A stretch of 64,000 nt of DNA, from positions 1 to 64,000 of the forward strand of contig SVFZ01000089.1 in assembly GCA_015056585.1 (NCBI GenBank). The letters are read 5' to 3'. The notes under the pieces were generated by a model. It did not search any database. It was not told where the DNA came from and was given only the letters and a program-made list of their open reading frames with translations. Shown here one piece after another: positions 7,995 through 16,851 of this stretch. The translations under genes and the position numbers were made by a program. Every line of letters starts with the position of its first letter. Position 1 is the first letter of the stretch. Source of the stretch: Butyrivibrio sp. (GTDB lineage: Bacteria; Bacillota; Clostridia; Lachnospirales; Lachnospiraceae).

Positions 7995-8882
7995 ATGGAA
8001 AAAAAGAAAACACCGGCTTTCGGTATATTTTTGGTAGTATTGGTGGCCATCGCATTATTTTTATTTGGATCAGCCACATATATTGTTCATCAGAATGAAT
8101 ATGTTACGGTAAGACGTTTTGGAAAAATTGTTTCAATAGTATCGGAGCCCGGACTTCATTTTAAGACTCCGTTTATTGAAGACACACAGTCAATCAGTGC
8201 TAAGGTTGTGCTCTATGATATTCCGTCATCCGACGTTATTACCAAGGATAAAAAGTCTATGATCACAGACACTTACGTTCTTTGGAAGGTAACAGATCCG
8301 CTTAAGTATGTTCAGACTCTTAATGCACTGAGCGCAAGAGCTGATGAGAGAATTGAAGCATCGGTTTACAATGCCACCAAGAATGCAATTTCATCCATGA
8401 CACAGGATGAGGTCATTGAGGCAAGAGGTGAATACCTGACAAACCTTATAACAGACGAAGCAAATTCTGATATGAACGGTTATGGAATCACTATTGTGCA
8501 GGCTCAGATAAAGGCACTGGATCTTCCTGACGACAACAAGAACGCTGTCTTCGAGCGTATGATCTCAGAGCGTAATAATATTGCAGCATCCTATACAGCG
8601 CAGGGTGATGCTGAGGCTCAGAAGATCCACAACGAGACCGACAAACAGGTTGCTATCATTAAGGCTCAGGCTCAGAAGAGCGCTGCAGTTTTAGAGGCAG
8701 AGGGAGAGGCTGCTTACATGGAGACTCTTTCAAAGGCTTATGATACAGAGGATAAGGCAGCATTTTACAGCTACATCAGAGGTCTTGATACCTTAAAGAG
8801 CTCACTTAAAGGTGAGGAGAAGACAATTATCCTGGACAAGGATTCCGAGCTTGCCAGAATTCTTTATGGAAATTTTAACTGA
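7995..8882 (+). CDS. hflC: HflC-like SPFH/prohibitin membrane protein
   Basis: A 295-residue SPFH protein with one N-terminal membrane helix (about 10-28). The SPFH domain begins NEYVTVRRFGKIVSIVSEPGLHFKTPF, a central LSARADERIEASVYNA segment and the coiled-coil region GDAEAQKIHNETDKQVAIIKAQAQ follow, and the end is DTLKSSL, all as in HflC. It follows hflK by 17 nt with GGGGAGG as ribosome binding site and is closed by a strong terminator, so hflKC is a two-gene operon. The expected partner FtsH is not in the window. Confidence 0.9.
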   Translation: MEKKKTPAFGIFLVVLVAIALFLFGSATYIVHQNEYVTVRRFGKIVSIVSEPGLHFKTPFIEDTQSISAKVVLYDIPSSDVITKDKKSMITDTYVLWKVTDPLKYVQTLNALSARADERIEASVYNATKNAISSMTQDEVIEARGEYLTNLITDEANSDMNGYGITIVQAQIKALDLPDDNKNAVFERMISERNNIAASYTAQGDAEAQKIHNETDKQVAIIKAQAQKSAAVLEAEGEAAYMETLSKAYDTEDKAAFYSYIRGLDTLKSSLKGEEKTIILDKDSELARILYGNFN

Positions 8883-8961
8883 TTTTTATATATGAAAGAC
8901 CATTTATAAATACACATTATTTCTTGCTTTATCGATATATATTTTATTTGACATAAAGTTC

Positions 8962-9012
8962 AAAAATGCTCGCAAACCGTAATACTATGCGGATTGCGGG
9001 CATTTTTATTTT
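8962..9012 (+). terminator. Intrinsic terminator after hflKC
   Basis: A long stem (AAAATGC-CGCAA-CCG, 8962-8979, with CGG-TTGCG-GCATTTTT, 8990-9006) carries single mismatches and is followed by TTTTTATTTT. It ends the hflKC transcript. Confidence 0.85.
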
Positions 9013-9205
9013 GGGGTTGATTTTTTGAAAAGAATGGTGTATTTTACTTTTAGCATTTTTGATAGATTTATGTTCTTTAAACAGACGCAGATTTGTTGCA
9101 ATCGTTTATTATTCCCAATGCTAAAACATGATGCTATATGAATAAACATAAATTATTTATAACTATTTATTTGGCGCCTTTTAATGGCGCAGAAACGGAG
9201 AAAAT
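9013..9205 (+). promoter_or_regulatory. rho leader region with long-range inverted repeat and small hairpin
   Basis: This gap between the hflKC terminator and rho holds a perfect 10-bp inverted repeat, TTTTAGCATT at 9048-9057 and AATGCTAAAA at 9117-9126, enclosing 59 nt. A short hairpin GCGCC (9174-9178) / GGCGC (9186-9190) sits directly before the ribosome binding site CGGAG (9196-9200). I see no consensus promoter pair. rho genes are commonly autoregulated by Rho-dependent attenuation in the leader, so these elements may take part; that is inference. Confidence 0.45.
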
Positions 9206-10720
9206 TTGAGAGAAAAATACGAGACACTTAAACTTAATGACCTTAGAGAGATTGCGAAGTCACGCGGTATAAAAAGCGTAGCTTCTCTTAAGAAAGCAGA
9301 GATCATCGACCTTATGTGTGAAATGGATGAAAAGGTTGCCAAGGAGAAGGAGAAGGCTAAGGCAAAAGAGGGTGATGGCGCTGACAATAAGCCTGCAACC
9401 AGCAGTGCCCGTCGCAAGAAGAATATTGTTGTAATGAACAACACAAAGGGCGGCGAAGAAAAGTCAGAGGACAAACCAAAGAGTGCAAAGGCTTTTGAAG
9501 AAAAGAAGGGGGCTGATAAGCCTTCTGAGGACAGAACAAAGAGCGATAAGGCTGCTGAGACTTCCGGCAGGGAAGAGGCACCTGAAGAAGTGGCTGACGG
9601 AGATGAGGCTGATGGAATCCTTGAGGTTATGCAGGACGGATACGGCTTTATCAGATGTGAGAACTATCTCCCCGGTGAAAACGACGTTTATGTTGCACCG
9701 AGCCTTATCAGAAAGTTTAACCTTAAGACCGGCGATATCTTAAAGGGAAGATGCAGAGCCAAGAAAGATACAGACAAGTTTGCAGCTCTTTTGAGACTTG
9801 ATTCTGTTAACGGATACAGACCTGAAGTAGCTATGGGAAGATGGAACTTTGAGAATATGACACCTATTTTCCCAAATTCCAGGATCAAACTTGAGCAGCC
9901 GGGCAGCAGCGTAGCTATGAGGATCATGGATCTTATAAGCCCTATCGGTAAGGGACAGAGAGGTATGATCGTATCACCTCCTAAGGCAGGTAAGACAACT
10001 CTCCTTAAGGATGTGGCTAAGTCAATCCTTAAGAGTGATGCAAATATTCACCTTATCATTCTTCTTATCGATGAGAGGCCTGAGGAAGTAACAGATATCA
10101 AGGAGTCAATCGAGGGACCAAATGCAGAGGTTATCTATTCAACATTTGACGAGCTTCCCGAGCACCACAAGAGAGTAGCTGAGATGGTTATGGAACGTGC
10201 CAAGAGACTTGTTGAGCATGGTAAGGATGTAGCAATCCTTCTTGACTCCATCACAAGACTTACACGTGCTTACAACATTGTTGTTCCTCCTTCAGGAAGA
10301 ACACTTTCAGGTGGTCTTGATCCTGCGGCTCTTCATATGCCTAAGAAGTTCTTCGGCGCAGCTAGAAACATGAGAGAGGGCGGATCACTTACAATCCTTG
10401 CCACTGCTCTTATTGAGACAGGCTCTAAGATGGACGATGTTATTTACGAGGAATTCAAGGGAACAGGTAACATGGAAATGGTTCTCGACAGAAAGCTCCA
10501 GGAAAAGAGAATCTTCCCGGCTATCAATATTCCTAAGTCCAGCACCAGAAGAGAGGATCTTCTTCTTGCACCGGATGAACTTGCAGCTATCAATGGCCTC
10601 AGAAAGGGATTCAACGGAATGAAGGCTGACGAAGCTGTTGATCAGTGCATCAATCTCTTTTCCAAGACCCGCAACAATGCTGAGTTTGTACGCATGGTTG
10701 AGAAGCAGATCAGATATTGA
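9206..10720 (+). CDS. rho: Transcription termination factor Rho
   Basis: A 504-residue protein with a helical Rho N-terminal domain (about 5-45), a Lys/Glu/Ala-rich low-complexity insert (about 46-135), the cold-shock-like RNA-binding domain ([14 protein letters not shown] to about 205) and the RecA-type motor. The motor has Walker [11 protein letters not shown], the DERPEEVTD motif, [13 protein letters not shown] (Walker B and Q-loop region), [20 protein letters not shown], and the C-terminal [11 protein letters not shown] signature. It is a hexameric ATP-driven RNA helicase that ends transcription. The charged insert is typical of Clostridia and Actinobacteria and extends RNA binding. The start is a TTG with CGGAG 5 nt upstream; no ATG lies near it. 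Confidence 0.97.
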   Translation: MREKYETLKLNDLREIAKSRGIKSVASLKKAEIIDLMCEMDEKVAKEKEKAKAKEGDGADNKPATSSARRKKNIVVMNNTKGGEEKSEDKPKSAKAFEEKKGADKPSEDRTKSDKAAETSGREEAPEEVADGDEADGILEVMQDGYGFIRCENYLPGENDVYVAPSLIRKFNLKTGDILKGRCRAKKDTDKFAALLRLDSVNGYRPEVAMGRWNFENMTPIFPNSRIKLEQPGSSVAMRIMDLISPIGKGQRGMIVSPPKAGKTTLLKDVAKSILKSDANIHLIILLIDERPEEVTDIKESIEGPNAEVIYSTFDELPEHHKRVAEMVMERAKRLVEHGKDVAILLDSITRLTRAYNIVVPPSGRTLSGGLDPAALHMPKKFFGAARNMREGGSLTILATALIETGSKMDDVIYEEFKGTGNMEMVLDRKLQEKRIFPAINIPKSSTRREDLLLAPDELAAINGLRKGFNGMKADEAVDQCINLFSKTRNNAEFVRMVEKQIRY

Positions 10721-10731
10721 TAATTGTAAAG

Positions 10732-10772
10732 AAATTCCGTCTTTTGCTTAATGTAAAAGGCGGAATTTTTTC
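10732..10772 (+). terminator. Intrinsic terminator after rho
   Basis: The stem AAATTCCGTCTTTT (10732-10745) pairs with AAAAGGCGGAATTT (10755-10768) with a G-T pair and is followed by T residues. It separates rho from the SPFH gene. Confidence 0.85.
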
Positions 10773-10865
10773 TGCGTTTTTTCGCGTAAATACTGCAATT
10801 TCTTTATAGTCAAAGCCGTACGGATATTGTATAATACAAGGAGTTGATTTTTGGAGGTAATGGCT

Positions 10866-12158
10866 ATGCCTATAATGTCAGTTATCAAGAATACTTCTAT
10901 CGGCAATTCGCTGTGTGCAAAGGTTCCATATGAAGATTTTAATATTGGTTCACAGCTGATAGTTGCGGAGTATGAAGAAGCGCTGTTCATGAAGGACGGT
11001 GTCATTGAAGAGGTCTTTGGACCGGGTAAGTATACACTTACAACAGAGAATTATCCTTTTTTAACAAAGTTTGTATCAAGGCTGGTATCAGGCGGAACAA
11101 GTGCCTACAACTGTAAAGTCTATTATATAAATAAGTCTCATCATCTTGAACTTAAGTGGGGGACAAGTACACCTATCAGAGTTATCGATCCTGTATGGGG
11201 TATTGAAGTGCATGTGCAGGCAAGAGGTGCCTATTCCGTAATTGTAAAGGACGGAAAGAAGTTCTTCCTTAAGTTTGTGGGAGCAAGTGCCAATGCTGTA
11301 GAGCAGGATATAGTCAAGAATTTCAGGTCTGCTTTCATTCAGAACATCACAGACGGTCTTGCTGAGTATCTCGTATCCAAACAGGATGAAGTTCTTGTTA
11401 CCTGCAACAAGAAGAAACAGCTGGCTGATGACATGCTGCCTATTCTCAATAACATTCTTGATGAATACGGAATGGAACTTGTTAATTTCTATATTGAGTC
11501 TATTGAGGTACCTGAGGATGATCCATGCATGACAAGGATCAGGGAACTGAGGATCCAGCGTCAGGAGAAGATGTTCGAACGTGAACAGTTTGGCGCAGAT
11601 GAGAGACTCAGGTACAACTTAAGACGTGAGTCATCAGAAGCAGACCGCTATGTTTCAGGTCAGATGGCTCAGGCAGATTACGAGCGTATGACTATTCGTG
11701 ACCAGGATGGCAACAACGGATGGGCAAGACAGGAATATGCTGATGTTCTTAAGTCTGCTGCAAACAATGATGGTATGGGCGGCGCCTTTACAAGTGCAGG
11801 AATGGGGCTTGCAGTGGGCGGAGCCATGGGCAATATGATGGGCGCCTTGATGAACGGCGCAGAGGGAAATGGTCCTCTTGGAGCCGGAACCGGAGCAGGT
11901 GCTTCTAACAAACAGATCTGTCCTAAGTGCAACAGTGTTGTTCCTGCCGGGGCTAAGTTCTGTGTCAACTGCGGAAGTCCAATGGAGCAGAAGAAGGAAG
12001 TATGTAAGGCTTGCGGAGCAGAACTTATTCCGGGAATGAAGTTCTGTGGACAGTGCGGAGCACCGGTAGCTGTTTCCAGAAACTGCAAGGTTTGCGGTGC
12101 AGAGCTTGCACCCGGTCAGTTATTCTGCGGATCCTGCGGTACCAAGTACGAGGATTAA
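10866..12158 (+). CDS. SPFH-domain protein with C-terminal zinc ribbons (virion-core/YdjI type)
   Basis: About 430 residues. Residues from about 30 to 240 form an SPFH-like domain of the soluble YdjI/virion-core class (LIVAEYEEALFMKDGVIEEVFGPGKYTL, then KWGTSTPIRVIDP). A charged helix (RELRIQRQEKMFEREQFG) and a Gly/Met/Ala-rich stretch (about 305-355) follow. The tail has three zinc ribbons (CPKCNS...CVNCGS, CKACGA...CGQCGA, CKVCGA...CGSCGT). In Bacillus, YdjI works with a membrane partner in antimicrobial-peptide and membrane-stress responses. ATG 10866 is preferred: GGAGG (10853-10857) is 8 nt upstream, and a -10 box TATAAT at 10830-10835 puts the transcript start near 10842. A TTG at 10851 is possible. 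Two small membrane proteins follow, probably as partners. Confidence 0.85.
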   Translation: MPIMSVIKNTSIGNSLCAKVPYEDFNIGSQLIVAEYEEALFMKDGVIEEVFGPGKYTLTTENYPFLTKFVSRLVSGGTSAYNCKVYYINKSHHLELKWGTSTPIRVIDPVWGIEVHVQARGAYSVIVKDGKKFFLKFVGASANAVEQDIVKNFRSAFIQNITDGLAEYLVSKQDEVLVTCNKKKQLADDMLPILNNILDEYGMELVNFYIESIEVPEDDPCMTRIRELRIQRQEKMFEREQFGADERLRYNLRRESSEADRYVSGQMAQADYERMTIRDQDGNNGWARQEYADVLKSAANNDGMGGAFTSAGMGLAVGGAMGNMMGALMNGAEGNGPLGAGTGAGASNKQICPKCNSVVPAGAKFCVNCGSPMEQKKEVCKACGAELIPGMKFCGQCGAPVAVSRNCKVCGAELAPGQLFCGSCGTKYED

Positions 12159-12217
12159 ATAAATTTAGTGGTGGCGGACCTTTTTTCGTACATCACGAAG
12201 CATGAAGGAGACAAGGT

Positions 12218-12898
12218 ATGAACAGAACAGTTATGAAGAGTATTGTGGCGGCAATACTTATTGTTGTGGCGAACATTGGGCTTTTCCTTTTTGGAAATAC
12301 CTTTGGTTCGGTATTTTGGATCAGTTATATTTTTACAATGATTGCGGCACTGATCGCATCATATGTTTTAATCTTTTATATTAACGAGAAACCATATATC
12401 CAGGTGTATGAGATATCTGCAGTGACCACTGCTTATCTTGTACTGGCAGTTATTGCAGGATTTATATGCAGGAATTTCCTGTTCTTGTGGCCTGTAAGAG
12501 CATTTTTTATCCAGCTCTGCATTTTGGCACTGTTTGGTGTAGCTTTTATCTTTGTGATGATCCATGGATCACATGTAGCAGAACAGCAACAGACAAGGTC
12601 CACAGACCTTATGAATTTCAAGTATATCCTTGATAATATGAAGAGTGCGGTTTCCAAGGTGGATTATTCCAATCCTCAGAGGAAGGCACTTATGCATGCT
12701 TATGACTCTCTTGCCAGCGGTCAGGTTACCAGCAATGAAGTGGTATTTGATGTTGAAAAGGGAATCCTCGATGCTGTAGAAGCTTTAAAGAGCGCTATTA
12801 CAAACGGTGATTCTGCAAAGATAGAAGAGTTGTGCAAGACAATTGAGGACCTGGCTGAGGAGAGAAAGAGAAAGCTCAGTCTCAAGAGGCCTTTCTGA
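12218..12898 (+). CDS. Four-helix membrane protein, unknown function
   Basis: A 226-residue protein with four predicted membrane helices in the first half (about 6-24, 30-52, 68-86, 95-114). A soluble, helical C-terminal half follows, rich in Lys, Glu and Ser (from about residue 120), with no cysteine motif. AAGGAGACAAGGT precedes the ATG. It follows the SPFH/zinc-ribbon gene after 59 bases in the same direction without a clear terminator, so co-transcription is likely. I recognise no family. The location suggests the membrane anchor or effector of the SPFH protein, in the way that YdjI-type proteins need a membrane partner; that is inference from context. Confidence 0.7.
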   Translation: MNRTVMKSIVAAILIVVANIGLFLFGNTFGSVFWISYIFTMIAALIASYVLIFYINEKPYIQVYEISAVTTAYLVLAVIAGFICRNFLFLWPVRAFFIQLCILALFGVAFIFVMIHGSHVAEQQQTRSTDLMNFKYILDNMKSAVSKVDYSNPQRKALMHAYDSLASGQVTSNEVVFDVEKGILDAVEALKSAITNGDSAKIEELCKTIEDLAEERKRKLSLKRPF

Positions 12899-12973
12899 GA
12901 AACTTATAAGTTATCATTTGCAGATTCTTGATTTAAGTATGATCTGACTAATAAAATAAAGGGGATTGTTGAA

Positions 12974-13600
12974 ATGAATAATATTGACACAAGTAAATGG
13001 TATTTTTCCACATGGTTCATCATCGTAATGTTTATCTGCTTCTGGCCTGCAGGAATTGCTCTTCTTATCCTTAAGAACACCGGCAGAAAGGATGCATTGT
13101 TTATTGGAACTACAGACAAGAGAAAATATGTCTTGGGTGGTGTGGCTCTTTTAGTTATCGGTCTTTCAACCATATCCGATCATACCTTCTGGGGACTTCT
13201 TATGATTGTTGGCGGAGCTGCAATGTTTTACTATTCCAAGAACCTTGCCGACAAGGCCGACAGAAACCGTAAGTATATCGATCTTATTGTAAATCAGCAT
13301 GAAGGAAGCATCGACAACATCGCAGGTGTATGCAACATCGCTTACGATAAATGTGTCAAGGAGCTTAAATACCTTCAGACAGTTGGAGTTCTTTCAAATG
13401 TCAGCATTGATGAGACCGGCAGAACTGTAAATCTCATCCAGACTCAGCCTCAGGCAGAGAGAAATGTTTCAATTCTTTCTCCTTTTGCACAGGCTGAAGA
13501 AGTAACCTGCACATGCCAGGGATGCGGAGCTAAGGTGGTAGTTGCGAAAGGTACAACCGTTAAATGTGAATACTGCGATTCACCTATTTCAGCAAACTGA
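12974..13600 (+). CDS. Membrane protein with C-terminal zinc ribbon, unknown function
   Basis: 208 residues. Two to three hydrophobic helices lie in the first 90 residues (STWFIIVMFICFWPAGIALLIL, VLGGVALLVIGL, FWGLLMIVGGAAMFYY). A soluble region of about 65 residues, with IAGVCNIAYDKCVKELKYLQTVGVL followed by a beta hairpin, looks like a small winged-helix or PCI-like fold. The end is a zinc ribbon, CQGCGAKV...CEYCDSPI. AAAGGGG lies 9 nt before the ATG, and a terminator follows 20 nt after the stop. It closes the three-gene group that begins with the SPFH gene. The specific role is unknown. Confidence 0.72.
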   Translation: MNNIDTSKWYFSTWFIIVMFICFWPAGIALLILKNTGRKDALFIGTTDKRKYVLGGVALLVIGLSTISDHTFWGLLMIVGGAAMFYYSKNLADKADRNRKYIDLIVNQHEGSIDNIAGVCNIAYDKCVKELKYLQTVGVLSNVSIDETGRTVNLIQTQPQAERNVSILSPFAQAEEVTCTCQGCGAKVVVAKGTTVKCEYCDSPISAN

Positions 13601-13619
13601 ATAATTTGTTTGAGCATGG

Positions 13620-13653
13620 GAGGTATGGCAATTGCTATACCTCTTTCATTTTT
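13620..13653 (+). terminator. Intrinsic terminator closing the SPFH cluster
   Basis: The stem GAGGTATGGC (13620-13629) pairs with GCTATACCTC (13634-13643), with one G-T pair, and is followed by a T-rich tract. The -35 box of the next promoter lies inside its right arm. Confidence 0.8.
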
Positions 13654-13660
13654 GTATAAT
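13632..13660 (+). promoter_or_regulatory. Promoter of the ECF transporter operon
   Basis: TTGCTA (13632-13637), a 17-nt spacer and TATAAT (13655-13660) predict initiation near 13667, leaving a leader of about 27 nt before the S-component gene. That is too short for a riboswitch. Confidence 0.75.
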
Positions 13661-13693
13661 TGTGTTAATTATTTAATTTCGGAGGAGAAAGGT

Positions 13694-14251
13694 ATGAACA
13701 AGAAGTTTGGAATCAAAGAAGTAGTTGCAATGGGTATTGGAACTGCACTTTTTGTAGTGCTCACAAATGTGCAGATTCCGCTGGTATTTATTCCAAATAC
13801 GGCGCTGCAGCCACGTATGGCAATATTGGCTTTCTTTTCAGCTATATTTGGTCCAATCGTTGGCGGAGTTGTTGGATTTTTGGGACATGCACTGGGGGAT
13901 GCTCTTTTCTACGGCTCAGTATGGTGGAGCTGGGTATTTCCGGAGGCTGTAGTGGGTGTTTGCATTGGCCTTTTTGTTAAGAAGTATGGCGTTGAAGAGG
14001 GCTCTTTTGCAAATACAAAGACAATAGTATTTTTCAATGTGGTACAGGCTGTTGCCAATGCTGTTGCATGGATTATTGTAGCTCCGGTTCTTGATATCAT
14101 TGTTTATAAGGAGCCGGCAAATAAGGTATTTGTTCAGGGCGCATTTGCATTCCTTGGAGACATTATCATAATTGGTATTTTAGGTACACTTCTTCTTGCG
14201 GCTTATTCCAAGATTGCCGGAAAGAGTTCGAATCTCAAGGCGGAGGATTAA
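13694..14251 (+). CDS. ECF transporter S component, UPF0397 family
   Basis: 185 residues with five to six membrane helices. The N-terminus MNKKFGIKEVVAMGIGTALFVV, the NTALQPRMAILAFFSAIFGPIVGGVVGFLGHALGDALFYG stretch (broken here by family-conserved glycines) and SVWWSWVFPE are diagnostic of UPF0397. These proteins bind a small substrate, often unknown, and dock onto an ECF module of ATPases and EcfT to import it. GGAGGAGAAAGG lies just before ATG 13694, which decides the start over an earlier in-frame codon at 13610. The ATPase gene begins 5 nt downstream. The ligand cannot be told from the sequence; a vitamin or nucleoside precursor is the usual kind. Confidence 0.85.
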   Translation: MNKKFGIKEVVAMGIGTALFVVLTNVQIPLVFIPNTALQPRMAILAFFSAIFGPIVGGVVGFLGHALGDALFYGSVWWSWVFPEAVVGVCIGLFVKKYGVEEGSFANTKTIVFFNVVQAVANAVAWIIVAPVLDIIVYKEPANKVFVQGAFAFLGDIIIIGILGTLLLAAYSKIAGKSSNLKAED

Positions 14252-14255
14252 CAGC

Positions 14256-15989
14256 TTGGGAAGTAATGAGCCAATCATCGAGTTTAAGGATTTTACTTTT
14301 AAGTACAGGGCTCAGCAGGAGCCTACGTTAAAAAACATTAATCTGAAAATATATCCCGGTGAAAAGATTCTTATAGCCGGAAGATCCGGCTGTGGTAAGT
14401 CAACATTGGCACATTGCCTTAATGCTCTTATCCCCTGTTCCTACACGGGGGATATGAGCGGAACGCTCCGAGTTTGTGGCGAAGAACCGTCAAAACTCGG
14501 AGTTTTTGGCATGTCCAAAAAAGTCGGGACTGTTCTTCAGGATACAAATGGACAGTTCATTGCGCTGACTGTAGCAGAGGACATAGCTTTTGCACTGGAA
14601 AATGACATGGCTCCGGTGGAGAAGATGCGTGAAAAAGTCGGGGGAGTAGCTAAAAAGCTTGAGCTGACAAATTTTATGGAAAGTGCACCGGGAGAACTCT
14701 CGGGTGGTCAGAAGCAGAGGGTATCTCTTGGCGGAGTTATGGCCTGTGACGTGGATGTTCTTTTATTTGATGAGCCTTTGGCAAACCTTGATCCCGCCAC
14801 CGGGAAAAGAACTATCGCTCTAATAGACGACATCATGAAAAAAGAAAACATGACGGTCATTATAATAGAGCACCGCCTTGAGGATGTTTTATACAAGGAC
14901 GTGGACAGGATAATTCTGATGGAGGATGGCAGGATAATTGCGGATATGCATCCGGATGATCTTTTGTGCACTGATCTTCTTGAAGAGAACGGAATACGTG
15001 AACCGCTTTATGTTACTGCGCTTAAGGCTTCGAGGGCCAAAATAAAACCGGAAGACCATCCTCAGCATATCGAAACCATGGATATTGAGCCCTATAAAGG
15101 CTTTGTCGAAAAATGGTACGAAAAGACCAAAGAAAGAGACCTTCCTTCTTATGGGGAAAGTCTTTTGACAGTGAAGAACCTTTGCTTTAGCTATGACGAA
15201 AAAAGAACTATTTTAAATGATGTTTCTTTTGACATAAAGAAGGGTGAGATGGTTGCTCTTGTGGGTAAGAACGGGGCAGGCAAATCAACTCTTGCATCAC
15301 TTATCTGCGGCTTTTATAAGCCGGTGTCCGGTGCGATCTTGCTTTCAGGAAAGGACATAGCGCCACTGTCCATCAAGGAGAGGGGCGATAAGATAGGCTT
15401 TGTTATGCAGAGCCCAAATCAGATGATAAGTAAGCCCATGATCTATGATGAGGTTGCACTGGGCCTGAGGGTCAGAGGAGTTTCAGAAGAAGAGATCAAG
15501 GGCAGAGTTAACGATATTCTTAAGATCTGCGGGCTTTATCCCTTCAGGAACTGGCCGGTTTCAGCTCTTTCTTTTGGCCAGAAAAAGAGAGTTTCAATTG
15601 CATCTATTCTTGTGATGAATCCGGAGCTTATTATTCTCGATGAGCCCACGGCCGGACAGGATTATAAGCATTATACGGAAATCATGGAGTTCTTGCTGGA
15701 CATCAGGAAAAAACTGCCGGTGACAATTCTGATGATCACCCACGACATGCATCTAATGCTTGAGTATACTGACAGAACGCTGGTTTTGACTGACGGAAAG
15801 CTCCTTATGGACGCCGGTCCCTGGGATGTACTGACAAATGAAGAGGTATGTGACAGGGCATATTTAAAGAGAACCTCTCTTTATGATCTTGCGCTAAAGT
15901 GCGGGATTGATGATCCCGGAAGCTTTGCCCGCAGATTTATAGAGGATGAGAGAAGTAAGAGAAATGCAGGAGAGGAAGATAAGTCATGA
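14256..15989 (+). CDS. ECF transporter double ATPase (EcfA1-EcfA2 fusion with DUF3744-like linker)
   Basis: About 577 residues with two complete ABC ATPase domains in one chain. The first (about 1-235) has Walker A AGRSGCGKST, LSGGQKQRVSLGG and LLFDEPLANLDP. A linker (about 240-305: PLYVTALKASRAKIKPED) matches DUF3744, found only in this type of ECF ATPase. The second (about 305-555) has Walker A VGKNGAGKST, LSFGQKKRVSIAS and LILDEPTAGQD. It powers the S and T components encoded on either side. The start is TTG 14256, with GGAGG (14242-14246) 9 nt upstream and only 4 nt after the S-component stop; no ATG fits. The stop overlaps the EcfT start by ATGA. Confidence 0.92.
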   Translation: MGSNEPIIEFKDFTFKYRAQQEPTLKNINLKIYPGEKILIAGRSGCGKSTLAHCLNALIPCSYTGDMSGTLRVCGEEPSKLGVFGMSKKVGTVLQDTNGQFIALTVAEDIAFALENDMAPVEKMREKVGGVAKKLELTNFMESAPGELSGGQKQRVSLGGVMACDVDVLLFDEPLANLDPATGKRTIALIDDIMKKENMTVIIIEHRLEDVLYKDVDRIILMEDGRIIADMHPDDLLCTDLLEENGIREPLYVTALKASRAKIKPEDHPQHIETMDIEPYKGFVEKWYEKTKERDLPSYGESLLTVKNLCFSYDEKRTILNDVSFDIKKGEMVALVGKNGAGKSTLASLICGFYKPVSGAILLSGKDIAPLSIKERGDKIGFVMQSPNQMISKPMIYDEVALGLRVRGVSEEEIKGRVNDILKICGLYPFRNWPVSALSFGQKKRVSIASILVMNPELIILDEPTAGQDYKHYTEIMEFLLDIRKKLPVTILMITHDMHLMLEYTDRTLVLTDGKLLMDAGPWDVLTNEEVCDRAYLKRTSLYDLALKCGIDDPGSFARRFIEDERSKRNAGEEDKS

Positions 15990-16813
15990 GTAAAATGATC
16001 TCCTATGAAAAGAAGGATACGCCGATTCATAAGCTCAGCGGCTTTACCAAGCTTGTGTTCTTTTTGCTGTGGTGCTTTTGCAGTGCGCTTACTTTTGATA
16101 CAAGAATACTTATTGTGATGCTGCTTCTGGGGGCTGTTATATATGCCATTTCCGGAACAAAGTTAAAGCAGGTAAGCAGCGTTTTTTATGCCGTGATGTT
16201 TTTTATGGTGATCAACCTTACCTGTATTTTCTTTTTTGCGCCATATCAGGGCTGTGATATTTACGGTACCAGGCATGACATCTGCCATTTATTTGGAAAT
16301 TACTTTTTGACAAGGGAACAGCTCTTTTACGAGTTCAATGTATTCATAAAGTACTTCACGGTTATACCGTCTGTGTTTATCTTTCTTGTGACCACTGACC
16401 CCAGTGAACTGGCCTCTTCCATGAACATGGTGGGGATTCCGTATACAGTTTCCTATGCGGTGGAGATTGCCCTAAGGTATATTCCGGATATTCAGGATGA
16501 ATTTCACAGGATCCGCAATGCCCAGGAGGCAAGGGGAATTGAGATGAGTTCCAAGGGAAAACTTATAGACAGGATAAAGAATACATCAGCCATTATTTTT
16601 CCACTGCTTTTTTCGACAATGGAGAGGATTGATGTTGTAAGTAATGCCATGGAGCTTAGGGGCTTTGGTAAACATCCAAAGCGCACCTGGTACAGCAAAA
16701 GAGATCTTACTTTTGCAGACTATGCGGTAATTGTGTTTATTATAGTTTTCTTTGTCACGAATATGATTATCACATTTCATGACGGCAACAGATTCTATAA
16801 TCCATTTGTGTAA
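15986..16813 (+). CDS. ECF transporter transmembrane component EcfT
   Basis: 275 residues with about six membrane helices. The cytoplasmic coupling region carries the two EcfT signature Arg motifs, QEARGIEM and MELRGFGK, which contact the ATPases. LRYIPDIQDEFHRIRNAQEARG is the usual long coupling helix. The ATG overlaps the ATPase stop (ATGA at 15986-15989), so S, A-A and T components form one tightly coupled operon, a dedicated (group I type) ECF transporter rather than a shared module. Confidence 0.92.
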   Translation: MSKMISYEKKDTPIHKLSGFTKLVFFLLWCFCSALTFDTRILIVMLLLGAVIYAISGTKLKQVSSVFYAVMFFMVINLTCIFFFAPYQGCDIYGTRHDICHLFGNYFLTREQLFYEFNVFIKYFTVIPSVFIFLVTTDPSELASSMNMVGIPYTVSYAVEIALRYIPDIQDEFHRIRNAQEARGIEMSSKGKLIDRIKNTSAIIFPLLFSTMERIDVVSNAMELRGFGKHPKRTWYSKRDLTFADYAVIVFIIVFFVTNMIITFHDGNRFYNPFV

Positions 16814-16851
16814 TTGAAGATTAAAGAATGTGGCTGCTGTCGCTATCATAA

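Noticed and set aside
13610-13693. Longer N-terminus for the UPF0397 protein
   Set aside because: It would lie upstream of the mapped promoter and across a terminator; GGAGGAGAAAGG marks ATG 13694.
13661-13693. Riboswitch upstream of the ECF operon
   Set aside because: The predicted leader is only about 27 nt, too short for any known vitamin riboswitch.
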